From Azomonas agilis (lineage in GTDB: Bacteria; Pseudomonadota; Gammaproteobacteria; Pseudomonadales; Pseudomonadaceae), in contig NZ_VLKG01000006.1 in assembly GCF_007830255.1 (NCBI RefSeq), positions 151,706 to 215,705 of the forward strand: a stretch of 64,000 bases of DNA, given 5' to 3'. The notes beneath the pieces are model-generated. The model made no database searches. It was given only the letters and a program-made list of their open reading frames with translations, and had not been told where the DNA came from. Position numbers and translations under genes: made by a program. This document shows, piece after piece, positions 38,046 to 48,449 of this stretch. How positions within the stretch are numbered: position 1 is the first letter of the stretch; each line of letters starts with the position of its first letter.

Positions 38046-38380
38046 AATGGCAACCCCAAGCGTGATATCACTTTAATCTTATTCATTATCTTGAGCAGTG
38101 CGCTCAGTATCATAAAATGCAGCTAGAACCTACAAAAAGTGGCTAAATAGTAGCGCATATGGCACAGATTGTATTTCCATAACAGGCATTAAAGATTAAT
38201 CAAAAACAGGATGCCGGAATTAGAGCACCTGCATTGTGTAGTTAAACCCCGCTCAGGCAGAATCGGGAAGCCTCTCAGAGCTCAGACAATCAAGATACGA
38301 GGGCTTCTCACTAAACCTTAGTACTAAACTCCCTTTTTCGCTCCACCTACTGCGTTGAATGGACACTACGGAATAAAAAG
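38046..38380. other. Divergent intergenic region, 335 bases
   Basis: It separates the REC-CheC gene (leftward) from the SulP gene (rightward). It is AT-rich near 38085-38200. I see no convincing RNA gene or strong terminator. GGAATAAAAAG just ahead of ATG 38381 is the SulP Shine-Dalgarno. Confidence 0.5.
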
Positions 38381-39844
38381 ATGTTCAAATCCATCCGTCA
38401 TGATTGGTTTTCCAATATTCGCAATGATTTACTCGCAGGCTTAGTCGTCGCTCTGGCACTGATTCCTGAGGCCATTGCATTTTCAATCATTGCAGGCGTT
38501 GATCCTAAAGTGGGTCTGTACGCCTCGTTCTGTATCGCCACTGTTATCGCCTTTGCCGGTGGACGACCCGGTATGATTTCGGCGGCCACAGGAGCTATGG
38601 CTGTGGTCATGGTGACTTTGGTTAAGGAGCATGGCCTACAGTATTTGCTGGCAGCTACCGTACTAACGGGCGTACTACAGATAGTAGCTGGCTGGCTCAA
38701 TATTGCCTCTTTGATGCGCTTTGTCTCGCGGGCCGTGATTACAGGCTTCGTGAATGCCTTAGCAATCTTGATTTTTATGGCACAGCTACCTGAGTTAATC
38801 GGAGCCAGTTGGGTTGTATACCTGATGGTATTGGTGGGCTTAGTTATTATTTATCGTCTGCCAGCCTATACCAAAGCGATTCCTTCGCCTCTGGTGGCCA
38901 TTTTGGTACTGACCCTGATCTCTGTTGTGTTGGGTTTAGACATACGCACTGTCGGTGATATGGGAGCATTACCGGACTCCTTGCCTGTTTTCCTGCTGCC
39001 TGACATCCCGCTGAACTTCGAAACACTGATGATCATCCTCCCTGTGTCTTTGACTTTGGCCACAGTGGGCTTATTAGAGTCTCTAATGACAGCCACCATT
39101 GTGGATGACCTCACAGACTCGCCCAGTAACAAAAAACGTGAATGCATTGGCCAAGGCATTGCCAACATCACCACCGGCTTTTTAGGCGGTATGGCCGGCT
39201 GCGCCATGATTGGACAGTCAGTCATTAACGTGAAATCCGGGGGACGTGGGCGGCTTTCAACCCTAACTGCTGGGGTTCTTTTGCTGTTAATGGTGGTTTT
39301 TTTAGGAGACTGGGTCGGTCATATTCCTATGGCGGCGTTAGTCGCAGTGATGATTATGGTATCTGTAGGCACCTTTGACTGGTCGTCTGTGCGCAAACTT
39401 CCCACTAACCCCAAAAGCTATTCCGTTGTAGTCTTCGCCACTGTGGTTGTGGTGATTATTACTCAGGATTTAGCCCAAGGCGTGTTGGTCGGCGTTTTGT
39501 TATCCAGCTTTTTCTTTGCCCACAGCATCAGCCAAATACTGCATATTCGCTCCATGTCTGAAGAAGGAGGTCGAGTTCGTACCTACCACATCACAGGTCA
39601 GGTATTCTTTGCCTCGGCAGATCGCTTCGTGCAGGCTTTTGACTTTCAAGAGGTTATTGAAAAAGTTCAAATTGATGTCAGCCAAGCACACTTCTGGGAT
39701 ATCACTGCCATCAGTGCCCTAGATCGTGTACTGGCTAAATTCCGCCGCGAAGCTACTGAGGTGGAAGTTATTGGATTAAATGCTGCCAGCCGTACTCTGG
39801 TGGATCGTCTTGCACTACAAGATAAGCCAGAACTCAAGGGTTGA
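38381..39844 (+). CDS. SulP family anion transporter with STAS domain
   Basis: 487 residues. SLC26/SulP transmembrane domain (about 15-385) opening [25 protein letters not shown] and [23 protein letters not shown]; the family region [20 protein letters not shown] leads into [22 protein letters not shown] (about 268-289). A short STAS domain (about 400-485) includes [12 protein letters not shown] and [17 protein letters not shown], where the usual Ser of DMS is replaced. The protein is shorter than typical SulP (about 550-600). Substrate could be sulfate, bicarbonate or another anion. Followed after 19 bases by a universal stress protein. Confidence 0.88.
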   Translation: MFKSIRHDWFSNIRNDLLAGLVVALALIPEAIAFSIIAGVDPKVGLYASFCIATVIAFAGGRPGMISAATGAMAVVMVTLVKEHGLQYLLAATVLTGVLQIVAGWLNIASLMRFVSRAVITGFVNALAILIFMAQLPELIGASWVVYLMVLVGLVIIYRLPAYTKAIPSPLVAILVLTLISVVLGLDIRTVGDMGALPDSLPVFLLPDIPLNFETLMIILPVSLTLATVGLLESLMTATIVDDLTDSPSNKKRECIGQGIANITTGFLGGMAGCAMIGQSVINVKSGGRGRLSTLTAGVLLLLMVVFLGDWVGHIPMAALVAVMIMVSVGTFDWSSVRKLPTNPKSYSVVVFATVVVVIITQDLAQGVLVGVLLSSFFFAHSISQILHIRSMSEEGGRVRTYHITGQVFFASADRFVQAFDFQEVIEKVQIDVSQAHFWDITAISALDRVLAKFRREATEVEVIGLNAASRTLVDRLALQDKPELKG

Positions 39845-39863
39845 GCGCTACAGGAGCATAGCC

Positions 39864-40727
39864 ATGGAAAACGAAAACAAAGTGTTGGCTTGCGTGGATC
39901 AATCCCGCTTTGCTAACGCCATTACGGACTACGCCACTTGGGCTGCCCAACGCATGCAAGCTCCCTTGGAGCTATTGCACATCATTGATCGTCATCCAGA
40001 GCGCAGCACCACCAAAGATCGCAGCGGTACTATCGGCTTTAACGCCCAAGAGCGCCTGCTTAACAAACTCTGCGCCCAAGATGAACGCTACACCAAAGCC
40101 ATGCGGGAACAGGGGCGACTGTTTCTCAACTGCCTGCGCGAGCGCGCCTTAGCCCGAGGTGTCACCTCAGTAGATATACGCCAACGGCACGGCGAGTTAA
40201 AAACCACCTTGGTGGAGCAAGAATCACAGGTTCGCTTGCTGGTTCTGGGGCGACGCGGTGAAACCACCGAAGCGACTCACCACCACTTGGGCCAAAATGT
40301 TGAGCGTATTGTGCGCGCGTTGCACAACCCATTGCTGAGCGTTAAAGCGGCCTTCCAGGAGCCCAAGCGAATCATGATTGCCTTTGATGGCAGTGATCTG
40401 ACTCGACGAGGCATTGAACGGGTAGCCAACAGCCCTCTATTTCAAGGCTTGCCTATCCATGTACTGATGTCGGGTAAAACCCAAGCTGACGCAAAGGCCC
40501 AACTGGAATGGGCCACGCAAACACTTAGCAGCGCAGGTTTTAAAACCACTTCAGCCCTGATTCCCGGAGTAGCGGAAGAAGTCATCACCCATGAACTGCA
40601 TAATCAAGCCATCGACTTGCTGGTCATGGGGGCTTATACCCACTCACCTTGGCGTAATCTATTTTTGGGCAGCAAAACTTCTGAGGTGATGCGCACGTCT
40701 AGCTTGCCCATTTTGCTCTTGCGCTAA
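39864..40727 (+). CDS. Tandem universal stress protein
   Basis: 287 residues from ATG at 39864 with CAGGAG ahead; the frame is open further upstream inside the transporter gene. Two UspA domains (about 1-145 and 150-287). The first has VLACVDQSRFANAITDYATWAAQ; the second has IMIAFDGSDLTRRGIERV and ends with the ATP-binding type motif MGAYTHSPWRNLFLGSKTSEVMRTSSLPILLL. It forms a likely two-gene unit with the SulP transporter, a pairing often seen and thought to regulate transport. Nucleotide binding is predicted for the second domain. Confidence 0.9.
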   Translation: MENENKVLACVDQSRFANAITDYATWAAQRMQAPLELLHIIDRHPERSTTKDRSGTIGFNAQERLLNKLCAQDERYTKAMREQGRLFLNCLRERALARGVTSVDIRQRHGELKTTLVEQESQVRLLVLGRRGETTEATHHHLGQNVERIVRALHNPLLSVKAAFQEPKRIMIAFDGSDLTRRGIERVANSPLFQGLPIHVLMSGKTQADAKAQLEWATQTLSSAGFKTTSALIPGVAEEVITHELHNQAIDLLVMGAYTHSPWRNLFLGSKTSEVMRTSSLPILLLR

Positions 40728-40786
40728 AGCCTTAACCCAAGCTCCAAAAAGCAGAGAGCATTGACATGACATCCTCCCCGTCCTTT

Positions 40787-41150
40787 TGAACTGCACCTCA
40801 AAAGTTGGACAGTTTGAGTTTGCATCAAGTCATAAAGGGTATCTGAGTTCGGTATTCTACTGGACTCAGCCCCCTAACTTAAGACTGATGCGCTCGTGGT
40901 TGTAATAATGGATGTATTCATCCACCGCTTTCCTAAGCTCTGTCAGGCTTGTGAACTTTTAAAGGTAAAACATTCCGATTTTCCCACCTACTGTGAACTC
41001 CGTAACATCAGTGACCTCATTTTTCATGAGGTTTCTGCGCGTTGAAATCACGTTTAAGGAGATGGGGCGCTATTTTACCGACTTCTCCTTTCCACGAGCG
41101 ATAGCTTTTCACTCGGATTTACGAACCACATTCCGTTTAAATTCAAATCA
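40787..41150 (-). pseudogene. Decayed IS150-type (IS3 family) transposase OrfB remnant
   Basis: Reading leftward from about 41150, pieces of an IS3-family OrfB are clear: RSWKGEVGKIAPHLLKRDF, then NAQKPHEK, a 1-base insertion, then VTDVTEFTVGGK. About 110 residues are then missing, and the C-terminal piece FYL*KFTSL...AVDEYIHYYNHERISLKLGG* follows with an in-frame stop. The right end (TGAACTGCACC, from 40787) resembles the IS150 terminal repeat. The gene carries at least one frameshift, one nonsense change and a large internal deletion. The left end and OrfA are not found here. The 498-base gap 40728-41225 otherwise holds nothing. Confidence 0.85.
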
Positions 41151-41225
41151 AAAGTCATACGATGTATTATCTTTATTGGGGGCCGAATCCTCCTCTTTAC
41201 CTACCTCATATTTGGAATACAAATA

Positions 41226-41666
41226 ATGATAAAAAAAACAAAGTTACTGATCTCCGCGCTCTGCTCATTTATGTTGATGAGCCAAGCGGTCATGGCTGAC
41301 GATACCCTTGATGTTGAGAGTACCGCAGAGCGTTTAAGGGTTGTGATGATCGACCCCGACCAAGCCCAATTAGAAGCTTTAACCGCCTCTGATTTGAGCT
41401 ACGGCCACTCCAGCGGCAAAGTGGATACTCAAGAAGTCTTTGTCGGCAACCTAATGAGCGGCGCTTCGAATTTTGTCATCCTGAATGCGTCCGAGCAGAC
41501 CATTAAAGTGGTTGGAGACACGGCCATAGTGCGGCATATCCTGACCGGGGAAACCCACAGCAAGGGTAAAGAACCTGCCAGAGTGAGCTTAAAAGCCCTA
41601 CAGATCTGGAAAAAACAAGGCAACGATTGGAAGCTGTTAGCACGCCAAGCGGTGACTCTGAACTGA
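41226..41666 (+). CDS. Exported NTF2-like (DUF4440) protein
   Basis: 146 residues. Signal peptide MIKKTKLLISALCSFMLMSQAVMA then DDTLDVESTAERLR. The mature part fits the cone-shaped NTF2/DUF4440 fold: LEALTASDLSYGHSSGKVDTQEVF (about 55-78), IKVVGDTAIVRHILTG and ALQIWKKQGNDWKLLARQAVTL at the end. Such domains bind small molecules or protect enzymes; the ligand is unknown. It lies between the IS remnant and the lacI-gudD pair and has no obvious partner. The Shine-Dalgarno is weak (GGAATAC). Confidence 0.75.
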   Translation: MIKKTKLLISALCSFMLMSQAVMADDTLDVESTAERLRVVMIDPDQAQLEALTASDLSYGHSSGKVDTQEVFVGNLMSGASNFVILNASEQTIKVVGDTAIVRHILTGETHSKGKEPARVSLKALQIWKKQGNDWKLLARQAVTLN

Positions 41667-41837
41667 TACGTTAATCGGCTGAGTTAGCCCTGATGCCGCC
41701 AGAATTACGGATGTGGGCGGCATCAGCTGGGGTCGATGAATAGGGTTTTGGTGTTTTATGGCTGATCGGGTTGCCACGGCCCTGATATGATTTGGCCCAT
41801 TCGATCTGTGATACACGCCGTATTTTCTGGAAATTCC

Positions 41838-42881
41838 GTGGCCAAAAAATCCAAGCGAGAGCTCGCGGCTCTTGGTTCTGCAACTCAGGATGTCTCCTTG
41901 ACACTGGCTGATGTGGCCAAACGGGCTGGTGTGTCACCGATCACTGCTTCTCGGGCATTAAATCGCCCTGAATTGGTCAACGAAGCCACACGAAAAAGGG
42001 TGCTCGAAACCGTTCAAACCCTGGGTTATGTTCCCAATTTGTTGGCCGGTGGTTTAGCCTCCAGTAAAAGCCGCTTGGTGGCGATACTGTTACCGACCAT
42101 CAACCACTCTCTGTTTTCCACTGCTGTACAGGCGATGATGGATCGCCTTACAGAGGCGGGCTATCAATCGTTGTTGGGCTCGACCGGATATTCCGCCAAG
42201 AAAGAAGAAATTCTGTTAGAAGCCATTTTAGGCCGTCGCCCCGATGGTGTGGTCTTGACCGGCACCTTGCATACCGAATCCAGCCGCCGCCGCTTAGCTT
42301 CAGCCGGTATTCCGGTGGTCGAGGCTTGGGACTTGGGAGACTCTGCACTCGATATGCAAATCGGTTTTTCCCATGAGCAGGTAGGACAACACATTGCCCA
42401 GCATTTTTTCGCTAAGGGGTATCGAGATTTTGCCGTCATTACCGCCGATGATCCGCGTGGATTGCGGCGTACCAACAGTTTGGTGAGTCAGCTAAAACAG
42501 CTTGGAATCACCCATACCTTGGTCGAAACCCTGCCTTTACCCGCCACTTGGCAAGTGGGGCGTGAAGGGTTACGGCGTTTGCTCAAGCGCAACTCTAGGC
42601 CGCAATTGGTGATCTGTAGTTCCGACATTCTGGCATTGGGCGTTTTGGCTGAGGCGGCCAGCATGAACCTGCACATCCCCGATGACTTAGCCGTGCTGGG
42701 GTTTGGCAATATCACAGAGTCAGAGTTTGCCTACCCCGCATTATCGACCGTCAGTGTGAATGCCCCAGAAATGGGACGGCAAATCGCTGAGGCTCTGCTC
42801 GGACGATTCGCGGATAAAACCTGCAACCTTAAGCTAAGGGTTGATACAGGATTCACTCTGTTAGAGCGATTCAGTACTTAA
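41838..42881 (+). CDS. LacI family regulator, probable gudD repressor
   Basis: 347 residues from GTG at 41838 with GGA seven bases upstream; ATG at 41787 is the alternative. N-terminal helix-turn-helix LTLADVAKRAGVSPITASRALNRPELV with hinge LGYVPNLLAGGLAS, then a periplasmic-binding-like effector domain (about 70-347) including LAVLGFGNITESEFAYPALSTV, as in GntR-type gluconate regulators. It stands 124 bases upstream of gudD and probably binds the 14-bp palindrome there. Likely effector: a sugar acid such as glucarate or a metabolite of it. Confidence 0.88.
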   Translation: MAKKSKRELAALGSATQDVSLTLADVAKRAGVSPITASRALNRPELVNEATRKRVLETVQTLGYVPNLLAGGLASSKSRLVAILLPTINHSLFSTAVQAMMDRLTEAGYQSLLGSTGYSAKKEEILLEAILGRRPDGVVLTGTLHTESSRRRLASAGIPVVEAWDLGDSALDMQIGFSHEQVGQHIAQHFFAKGYRDFAVITADDPRGLRRTNSLVSQLKQLGITHTLVETLPLPATWQVGREGLRRLLKRNSRPQLVICSSDILALGVLAEAASMNLHIPDDLAVLGFGNITESEFAYPALSTVSVNAPEMGRQIAEALLGRFADKTCNLKLRVDTGFTLLERFST

Positions 42882-42930
42882 TTCATTTCGTATCCACTTT
42901 TTTTGGTCTAAAAAAACTTTAAGGTTGAGC

Positions 42931-42958
42931 TTGACTGATAGCGCTATCAATATAAGAT
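42931..42958 (+). promoter_or_regulatory. gudD promoter overlapped by operator
   Basis: TTGACT (42931-42936) and a TAAGAT hexamer (42953-42958) at 16-base spacing enclose the palindrome at 42936-42949. A perfect TATAAT also occurs at 42980-42985, but it is too close to gudD and lacks a -35. Confidence 0.45.
42936..42949. promoter_or_regulatory. Perfect 14-bp LacI-type operator
   Basis: TGATAGCGCTATCA reads the same on both strands, with a central CG, as expected for LacI-family operators. It overlaps the promoter of gudD and lies 55 bases after the end of the regulator gene. A second, weaker ATACG-ATGA-CGTAT palindrome (42969-42982) follows. Confidence 0.75.
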
Positions 42959-43005
42959 CTAACCAGTCATACGATGACGTATAATGATGTCGGAGAATAA
43001 ATCTA

Positions 43006-44355
43006 ATGAACACCCAGACTCAAAAAACCAGCGCTACCCCGATTGTCACTGAGCTACAAGTTATCCCGGTAGCCGGTCATGACTCCATGCTGCTTAACCT
43101 AAGCGGCGCTCATGGCCCCTTTTTCACCCGTAACCTGGTGATCCTAAAAGATAACTCCGGGCATATGGGGATTGGTGAGGTTCCAGGGGGTGATGGCATT
43201 CGTCAAACCTTGGAAGATGCGCGTAGTCTGATCGTCGGTCAGCCCATCAGCCAGTATCAAAAGCTCCTCAATCAAGTACGTCAAACCTTTGCCGGTCGTG
43301 ATGCCGGTGGCCGTGGCCTGCAAACCTTCGATTTGCGCATCACCATCCACGCGGTGACTGCTCTGGAAGCGGCTTTGTTGGATCTGTTGGGTCAGCACCT
43401 TGAAGTACCGGTAGCTGCTTTACTCGGTGAAGGCCAACAGCGCGACGAGGTCGAGATGCTGGGTTACCTGTTCTACGTGGGTGACCGTAAGAAGACCGAT
43501 TTGTCCTACCGCACTGAAGCGGATGCGGATAACGATTGGTTCCGTGTGCGCAACGAAGAAGCCCTGACCCCAGAGACGGTGGTGCGTTTGGCTGAAGCGG
43601 CGCAACAGCGTTATGGCTTCCAAGACTTCAAACTCAAGGGCGGTGTGCTGCGCGGTGAGGAGGAAATCGAGGCGGTTACTGCGTTGGCCGAGCGTTTCCC
43701 TGATGCGCGCATCACCTTAGACCCCAACGGGGGCTGGCTGCTTAAAGATGCAGTTCGTCTGTGCCGCAATATGCATAACGTCCTCGCCTATGCTGAAGAT
43801 CCGTGCGGCGCGGAAGAAGGCTACTCAGGCCGCGAAGTGATGGCTGAGTTCCGCCGCTCTACGGGCTTGCCGACCGCCACCAACATGATCGCCACCGACT
43901 GGCGGCAGATGGGACACGCGATTCAACTGCAATCCGTAGATATTCCTTTGGCCGATCCGCATTTCTGGACCATGCAAGGTTCGGTTCGGGTAGCGCAAAT
44001 GTGCAACGACTGGGGACTGACTTGGGGCTCCCATTCCAATAACCACTTCGACATTTCCTTAGCCATGTTCACCCATGTGGCGGCTGCGGCTCCGGGCAAG
44101 ATCACGGCTATTGATACCCACTGGATTTGGCAAGACGGTCAACGTCTGACCAAAGAACCGCCAAAAATCGTTGGTGGTAAAGTCAAGGTATCGCAAAAAC
44201 CCGGCCTCGGTTTAGAGATCGACTTCGATCAACTGAACAGAGCCCATGAGCTGTATAAATCTATGGGGTTAGGGGCGCGCAACGATGCGGTGGCCATGCA
44301 GTATTTGATCAGCAATTGGAAGTTTGATCCCAAGCGTCCTTGCTTCGTACGTTAA
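43006..44355 (+). CDS. gudD: Glucarate dehydratase GudD
   Basis: 449 residues. Enolase superfamily; matches my memory of E. coli GudD closely along its length: [36 protein letters not shown], the catalytic [13 protein letters not shown] (about 206-218), metal-binding ITLDPNGGW and [27 protein letters not shown] and the catalytic His in [10 protein letters not shown] (about 343-352). It dehydrates D-glucarate to 5-keto-4-deoxyglucarate. GGAG lies ten bases upstream. No transporter, aldolase or reductase for the pathway is in the window, so the gene is an outlier unless they are elsewhere. Confidence 0.96.
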   Translation: MNTQTQKTSATPIVTELQVIPVAGHDSMLLNLSGAHGPFFTRNLVILKDNSGHMGIGEVPGGDGIRQTLEDARSLIVGQPISQYQKLLNQVRQTFAGRDAGGRGLQTFDLRITIHAVTALEAALLDLLGQHLEVPVAALLGEGQQRDEVEMLGYLFYVGDRKKTDLSYRTEADADNDWFRVRNEEALTPETVVRLAEAAQQRYGFQDFKLKGGVLRGEEEIEAVTALAERFPDARITLDPNGGWLLKDAVRLCRNMHNVLAYAEDPCGAEEGYSGREVMAEFRRSTGLPTATNMIATDWRQMGHAIQLQSVDIPLADPHFWTMQGSVRVAQMCNDWGLTWGSHSNNHFDISLAMFTHVAAAAPGKITAIDTHWIWQDGQRLTKEPPKIVGGKVKVSQKPGLGLEIDFDQLNRAHELYKSMGLGARNDAVAMQYLISNWKFDPKRPCFVR

Positions 44356-44441
44356 GGATCAATACAGCCAAGATTGCATGGAATAGTGTATAAGGCTTCC
44401 TATCCATCTGAAGAGCGCAATGGATACAAGAACAATAACAC

Positions 44442-44518
44442 TGGTGTCCCAGAGTGGGCTTGAACCACCAACCTTCCCCTTAGGAGGGGGATGCTCTATC
44501 CAATTGAGCTACTGGGAC
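44442..44518 (-). tRNA. tRNA-Arg (anticodon CCT)
   Basis: On the minus strand a full cloverleaf: acceptor GTCCCAG / CTGGGAC, D-arm AGCTCAATTGGATAGAGC, anticodon loop CTCCTAA in a CCCC/GGGG stem, T-loop GGTTCAAGCC and an encoded CCA. It is 77 bases. Confidence 0.95.
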
Positions 44519-44536
44519 TTATAGAAGAGGGGCGCT

Positions 44537-44565
44537 ATATTAGCGATCCTAAGAAAGCTTGTCAT
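44537..44565 (-). promoter_or_regulatory. Promoter of tRNA-Arg
   Basis: On the minus strand, ATGACA (44565-44560), a 17-base spacer and TAATAT (44542-44537) lie 19 bases ahead of the tRNA. Confidence 0.7.
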
Positions 44566-44598
44566 GCTTCAGCGCTTTATCTGCATCTCTTACAGATA

Positions 44599-44620
44599 AG
44601 AGCCATCCTAAGATGGCTCT
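44599..44620 (-). terminator. Terminator after gltX
   Basis: AGAGCCATC (44599-44607) / GATGGCTCT (44612-44620), a perfect 9-bp stem with a 4-base loop. On the minus strand TTATCTG follows. It lies 24 bases after the gltX stop and ahead of the tRNA-Arg promoter. Confidence 0.7.
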
Positions 44621-44643
44621 GCCCTACACCACTGGCTTAAAGA

Positions 44644-46125
44644 CTATTTCAGCTCTGCCAGCAGTTTTTCCCAGTCTTTAGCCTCTTTTTTGGAAGCGCC
44701 ACCCAGCAGCTCCAGTGCTTGACGCAGACGGAAGCGGGTCAAATCTGGGCCGAGGATTTCCATAGCATCCAACACCGATACCGAGCTAGCCTGCCCGGTA
44801 ATGGCGACAAACATCAGCGGCATAGCATCGCGCAGCTTCAAACCCAAATGCTCGGCCACGTTTTGAATGCACAGGGTGATGTTGTCTTTATTCCACTGGC
44901 GCAGGGCCTCCAACTTCCACAGGATCAACTGCATCAGCTGACGGACTTGAGCTTCATCCAACTTCTTGTGGGCAAACAGCGCCGGATCAAGGGCCAATCC
45001 ACCTGAGAAGAAGAAACCCGCCAAGGGTGCGATTTGGCTAAAGGTTTCCACTCGCCCCTGCACCAGCGGCGCAATCTGCATCAGGTACTGAGGATTAAAA
45101 GCCCACTCGCGTGCTTTAGCGGCAAAGTCCTCGACAGTCAGCTCACGCATCCATTGGCCGTTCAGCCACGAGAGTTTTTCGATGTCGAAAATCGGGCCAC
45201 CCAAGGAGATACGATTGATGTCGAAGTGCTCGACCATTTCCGCCAAGCTGAATTTCTCACGCTCGTCCGGCATCGACCAGCCCATGCGGCCCAAATAGTT
45301 GAGCATGGCTTCGGGCAAAAAGCCCATGCGCTGGTAGAAGGTGACCGAAGTTGGGTTTTTGCGCTTGGACAGCTTGCTCTTGTCCGGGTTACGCAGCAGC
45401 GGCATGTAGCAGAGTACGGGCTGTTCCCAGCCAAAATACTCGTACAGCTTGATCAGCTTAGGTGCGGAAGGCAGCCATTCCTCACCGCGCAACACGTGGG
45501 TAATCCCCATCAGGTGGTCGTCCACCACGTTGGCAAGGAAGTAGGTGGGCAGGCCGTCGGCTTTCATCAGCACCTGCATGTCCATGCGATCCCACGGGAT
45601 TTCTACATCGCCGCGCAGCATGTCCGGCACAGTACAGATGCCTTCGGTGGGCACTTTCATGCGAATGACATGAGACTCACCGGCTGCAATGCGTTTTTGC
45701 GCCTCTTCAGGGGCAATGTGCATGCAATGGCCGTCGTAGCGCGGGGTTTCCTTGTTGGCTTGTTGTGCCGCCCGCACCTGATCCAGGCGCTCGGCAGAAC
45801 AAAAACAGGGGAAAGCGTGGCCCTTACTTACTAATTCATCGGAGTATTTTTTGTAGATGGCACTGCGCTCGCTCTGACGGTAGGGGCCGTGGGGGCCGCC
45901 GACATCCGGGCCTTCGTCCCACTCAATACCTAACCAGCGCAGGGCATCGAAAATCTGCTGCTCCGATTCACGGGTAGAGCGCACTTGGTCGGTGTCTTCA
46001 ATGCGCAGGACAAACTGGCCACCGTGCTGACGGGCAAAGCACAGGTTAAACAGCGCGATATAGGCGGTGCCAACGTGGGGATCGCCAGTAGGAGATGGCG
46101 CGATGCGGGTACGAACGGTGGTCAT
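44644..46125 (-). CDS. gltX: Glutamyl-tRNA synthetase
   Basis: 493 residues from ATG at 46125 ([14 protein letters not shown]). Class I HIGH motif as DPHVGTAY and KMSKS motif as [10 protein letters not shown] (about 250-259). The zinc-binding region has [11 protein letters not shown] and a further HCMH segment. It charges tRNA-Glu with glutamate for translation and as a haem precursor. Length is normal for the family. Confidence 0.96.
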   Translation of the reverse strand: MTTVRTRIAPSPTGDPHVGTAYIALFNLCFARQHGGQFVLRIEDTDQVRSTRESEQQIFDALRWLGIEWDEGPDVGGPHGPYRQSERSAIYKKYSDELVSKGHAFPCFCSAERLDQVRAAQQANKETPRYDGHCMHIAPEEAQKRIAAGESHVIRMKVPTEGICTVPDMLRGDVEIPWDRMDMQVLMKADGLPTYFLANVVDDHLMGITHVLRGEEWLPSAPKLIKLYEYFGWEQPVLCYMPLLRNPDKSKLSKRKNPTSVTFYQRMGFLPEAMLNYLGRMGWSMPDEREKFSLAEMVEHFDINRISLGGPIFDIEKLSWLNGQWMRELTVEDFAAKAREWAFNPQYLMQIAPLVQGRVETFSQIAPLAGFFFSGGLALDPALFAHKKLDEAQVRQLMQLILWKLEALRQWNKDNITLCIQNVAEHLGLKLRDAMPLMFVAITGQASSVSVLDAMEILGPDLTRFRLRQALELLGGASKKEAKDWEKLLAELK

Positions 46126-46179
46126 TTTGACTCTCAAGGCTAACGGATCAATAAACGGGGCATGTTACCGGCAGCGCGA

Positions 46180-48201
46180 TCACAGCTCCAGCAAACGGGC
46201 GCGTAAGGCTTGAATTTCATCCCGCACTTGGGCGGCGGCCTCAAACTCCAGATTGCGCGCCAGATCCAACATTTTGCTTTCCAACTGGCGAATGCGGCGT
46301 TCAATCTCGGCCGGTGACTGAAGCGCCACGGCATAGCTACCCGCCTCCTCCACTACTTTCAGCGCGGCTTTGCGTTTGCTGCTGCGCCCGCCCGGAGCTA
46401 CGGCCCCCTCCATGATGTCGCGGATGTCCTTTTGCACCCCGCGCGGCACAATGCCGTGGACTTCATTAAAGGCGAGCTGCTTGTTGCGACGGCGCTCGGT
46501 TTCATCCATCGCCCGCTGCATGGAGCCGGTGACTTTGTCTGCATACAGGATGGCATGGCCATTGAGGTTACGCGCCGCGCGGCCTACGGTTTGAATCAGG
46601 GAGCGCTCCGAACGCAAGAAGCCTTCTTTATCCGCGTCCAACACCGCGACCAAGGATACTTCGGGCATGTCCAAACCCTCGCGCAGCAGGTTAATGCCCA
46701 CCAAGACATCAAAAGTGCCCAGTCGCAGGTCACGGATGATTTCCACCCGCTCCACGGTATCAATATCCGAATGCAGATAGCGCACGCGAATGCCTTGCTC
46801 GTGCAGGTATTCGGTTAGGTCTTCGGCCATACGCTTGGTTAGGGTGGTGACCAGCACACGCTCTTTCAGGGCCACCCGCTTATGAATCTCCGACAGCAGA
46901 TCATCCACCTGTGTGGTCGCAGGACGTACCTCAATCATCGGATCGACCAAGCCGGTAGGTCGCACCACTTGCTCCACTACTCGACCGGCATGCTCTGCCT
47001 CATAAGGGCCGGGGGTAGCGGAAACAAAAATAGTCTGCGGACTGGCCGCTTCCCACTCTTCAAACCGCATGGGGCGGTTGTCCAAAGCGGACGGTAGACG
47101 GAAGCCGTAATTGACTAGGGTTTCCTTACGCGAACGGTCGCCCTTATACATGGCTCCAATTTGCGGTACGGAAACGTGGGATTCGTCGATCACCAATAGG
47201 GCATTGTCTGGCAGATAGTCGTACAGCGTCGGTGGTGGTTCACCGGGCGCACGACCAGACAGATAGCGCGAGTAGTTTTCGATGCCGTTGCAGTAGCCCA
47301 GCTCCACCAGCATTTCTAAGTCAAAACGGGTGCGTTGCTCCAAGCGCTGTGCTTCTACCAATTTATCGTCGGCGCGCAGCGCTTCCAGTCGCCCCCTCAA
47401 CTCCAGCTTGATTCGCTCCACCGCTTCCAAAATCGTTTCACGCGGGGTGACGTAGTGGCTTTTCGGGTAGAAGGTAAAGCGCGGCAGCTTACGCAGTACA
47501 GCTCCAGTCAAAGGGTCAAAAGCGGTAATGCTCTCCACCTCATCGTCGAACAGCTCCACCCGAATCGCTTCCAGCTCGGATTCGGCAGGGAAAATATCCA
47601 CCACATCGCCACGCACTCGGAAGGTCGCCCGTGAAAAATCGGCATCGTTGCGGCTGTACTGTAACTCGGCCAAACGCTGCAATAAGGCGCGCTGATCCAT
47701 ACGGTCGCCACGATCCAAATGCAGCACCATTTTCAGATAGCTTTCGGGATCACCCAAACCGTAAATGCAGGAAACCGTGGCTACAATGATCGCGTCCGAA
47801 CGCTCCATCAGGGCTTTGGTGGCAGACAAACGCATCTGTTCGATGTGGTCATTAATAGAGGCGTCCTTCTCAATATAGGTATCCGAAGAAGGCACATAGG
47901 CTTCCGGCTGGTAGTAGTCGTAATAGGAGACGAAATACTCCACCGAGTTGTGGGGAAAGAAGCTTTTAAACTCGCCGTACAACTGAGCGGCCAAGGTTTT
48001 ATTCGGTGCTAACACCAAGGTCGGGCGTTTTACCTGCGCAATCACGTTGGCAATGCTGAAGGTCTTACCCGAGCCGGTTACCCCCAACAGGGTTTGATGG
48101 GTCAAACCAGCCTCTAAACCTTCAACCAACTGGCGGATAGCCTCGGGTTGATCACCCGCCGGTTGATAGGTGGTAACGAGCTGAAACTCAGACGACGACA
48201 T
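46180..48201 (-). CDS. uvrB: Excinuclease ABC subunit B
   Basis: 673 residues with GAGAGG ahead of ATG 48201. Walker [16 protein letters not shown] (about 39-53), beta-hairpin [18 protein letters not shown] (about 96-113), DEAD-type DESHVS, helicase motif [15 protein letters not shown] and the C-terminal UVR motif for UvrC contact. It loads onto damage in nucleotide excision repair. No LexA box was seen in the 248-base upstream region. Confidence 0.97.
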   Translation of the reverse strand: MSSSEFQLVTTYQPAGDQPEAIRQLVEGLEAGLTHQTLLGVTGSGKTFSIANVIAQVKRPTLVLAPNKTLAAQLYGEFKSFFPHNSVEYFVSYYDYYQPEAYVPSSDTYIEKDASINDHIEQMRLSATKALMERSDAIIVATVSCIYGLGDPESYLKMVLHLDRGDRMDQRALLQRLAELQYSRNDADFSRATFRVRGDVVDIFPAESELEAIRVELFDDEVESITAFDPLTGAVLRKLPRFTFYPKSHYVTPRETILEAVERIKLELRGRLEALRADDKLVEAQRLEQRTRFDLEMLVELGYCNGIENYSRYLSGRAPGEPPPTLYDYLPDNALLVIDESHVSVPQIGAMYKGDRSRKETLVNYGFRLPSALDNRPMRFEEWEAASPQTIFVSATPGPYEAEHAGRVVEQVVRPTGLVDPMIEVRPATTQVDDLLSEIHKRVALKERVLVTTLTKRMAEDLTEYLHEQGIRVRYLHSDIDTVERVEIIRDLRLGTFDVLVGINLLREGLDMPEVSLVAVLDADKEGFLRSERSLIQTVGRAARNLNGHAILYADKVTGSMQRAMDETERRRNKQLAFNEVHGIVPRGVQKDIRDIMEGAVAPGGRSSKRKAALKVVEEAGSYAVALQSPAEIERRIRQLESKMLDLARNLEFEAAAQVRDEIQALRARLLEL

Positions 48202-48449
48202 ACTGACCTCTCAGAACAAAGACCATCACTCATCGATACCTAATTGAGGCTATCTGCGCTGATTATGGGCTTATACCTAGCATAAAGTTCATCTAATACT
48301 AGAAAAATTCAGAATAACAAGGCTCAAGTGGTATCGCAGCTTGGGGTTTAAGGCCGTATAATGCCTACCCGTTTGCGCAAGCCTTTTACAAGCCAAGGCT
48401 ATGCGGTCTTTGCTGCTCCCTTCTTCACTTACCTATCCGAGCTCTGACC

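Noticed and set aside
40993..41226. A 77-codon plus-strand ORF upstream of the NTF2-like gene
   Set aside because: It lies on the opposite strand over the IS150-type OrfB remnant and has no family features; a shadow frame.
42980..42985. Perfect TATAAT ahead of gudD
   Set aside because: No -35 at suitable spacing, and transcription would start at the ribosome-binding site.
45034..45834. 266-codon plus-strand ORF
   Set aside because: Antisense to gltX, whose motifs are complete; it reflects codon bias of the real gene.
48202..48449. LexA box for uvrB
   Set aside because: No CTGT-N8-ACAG in the intergenic region.
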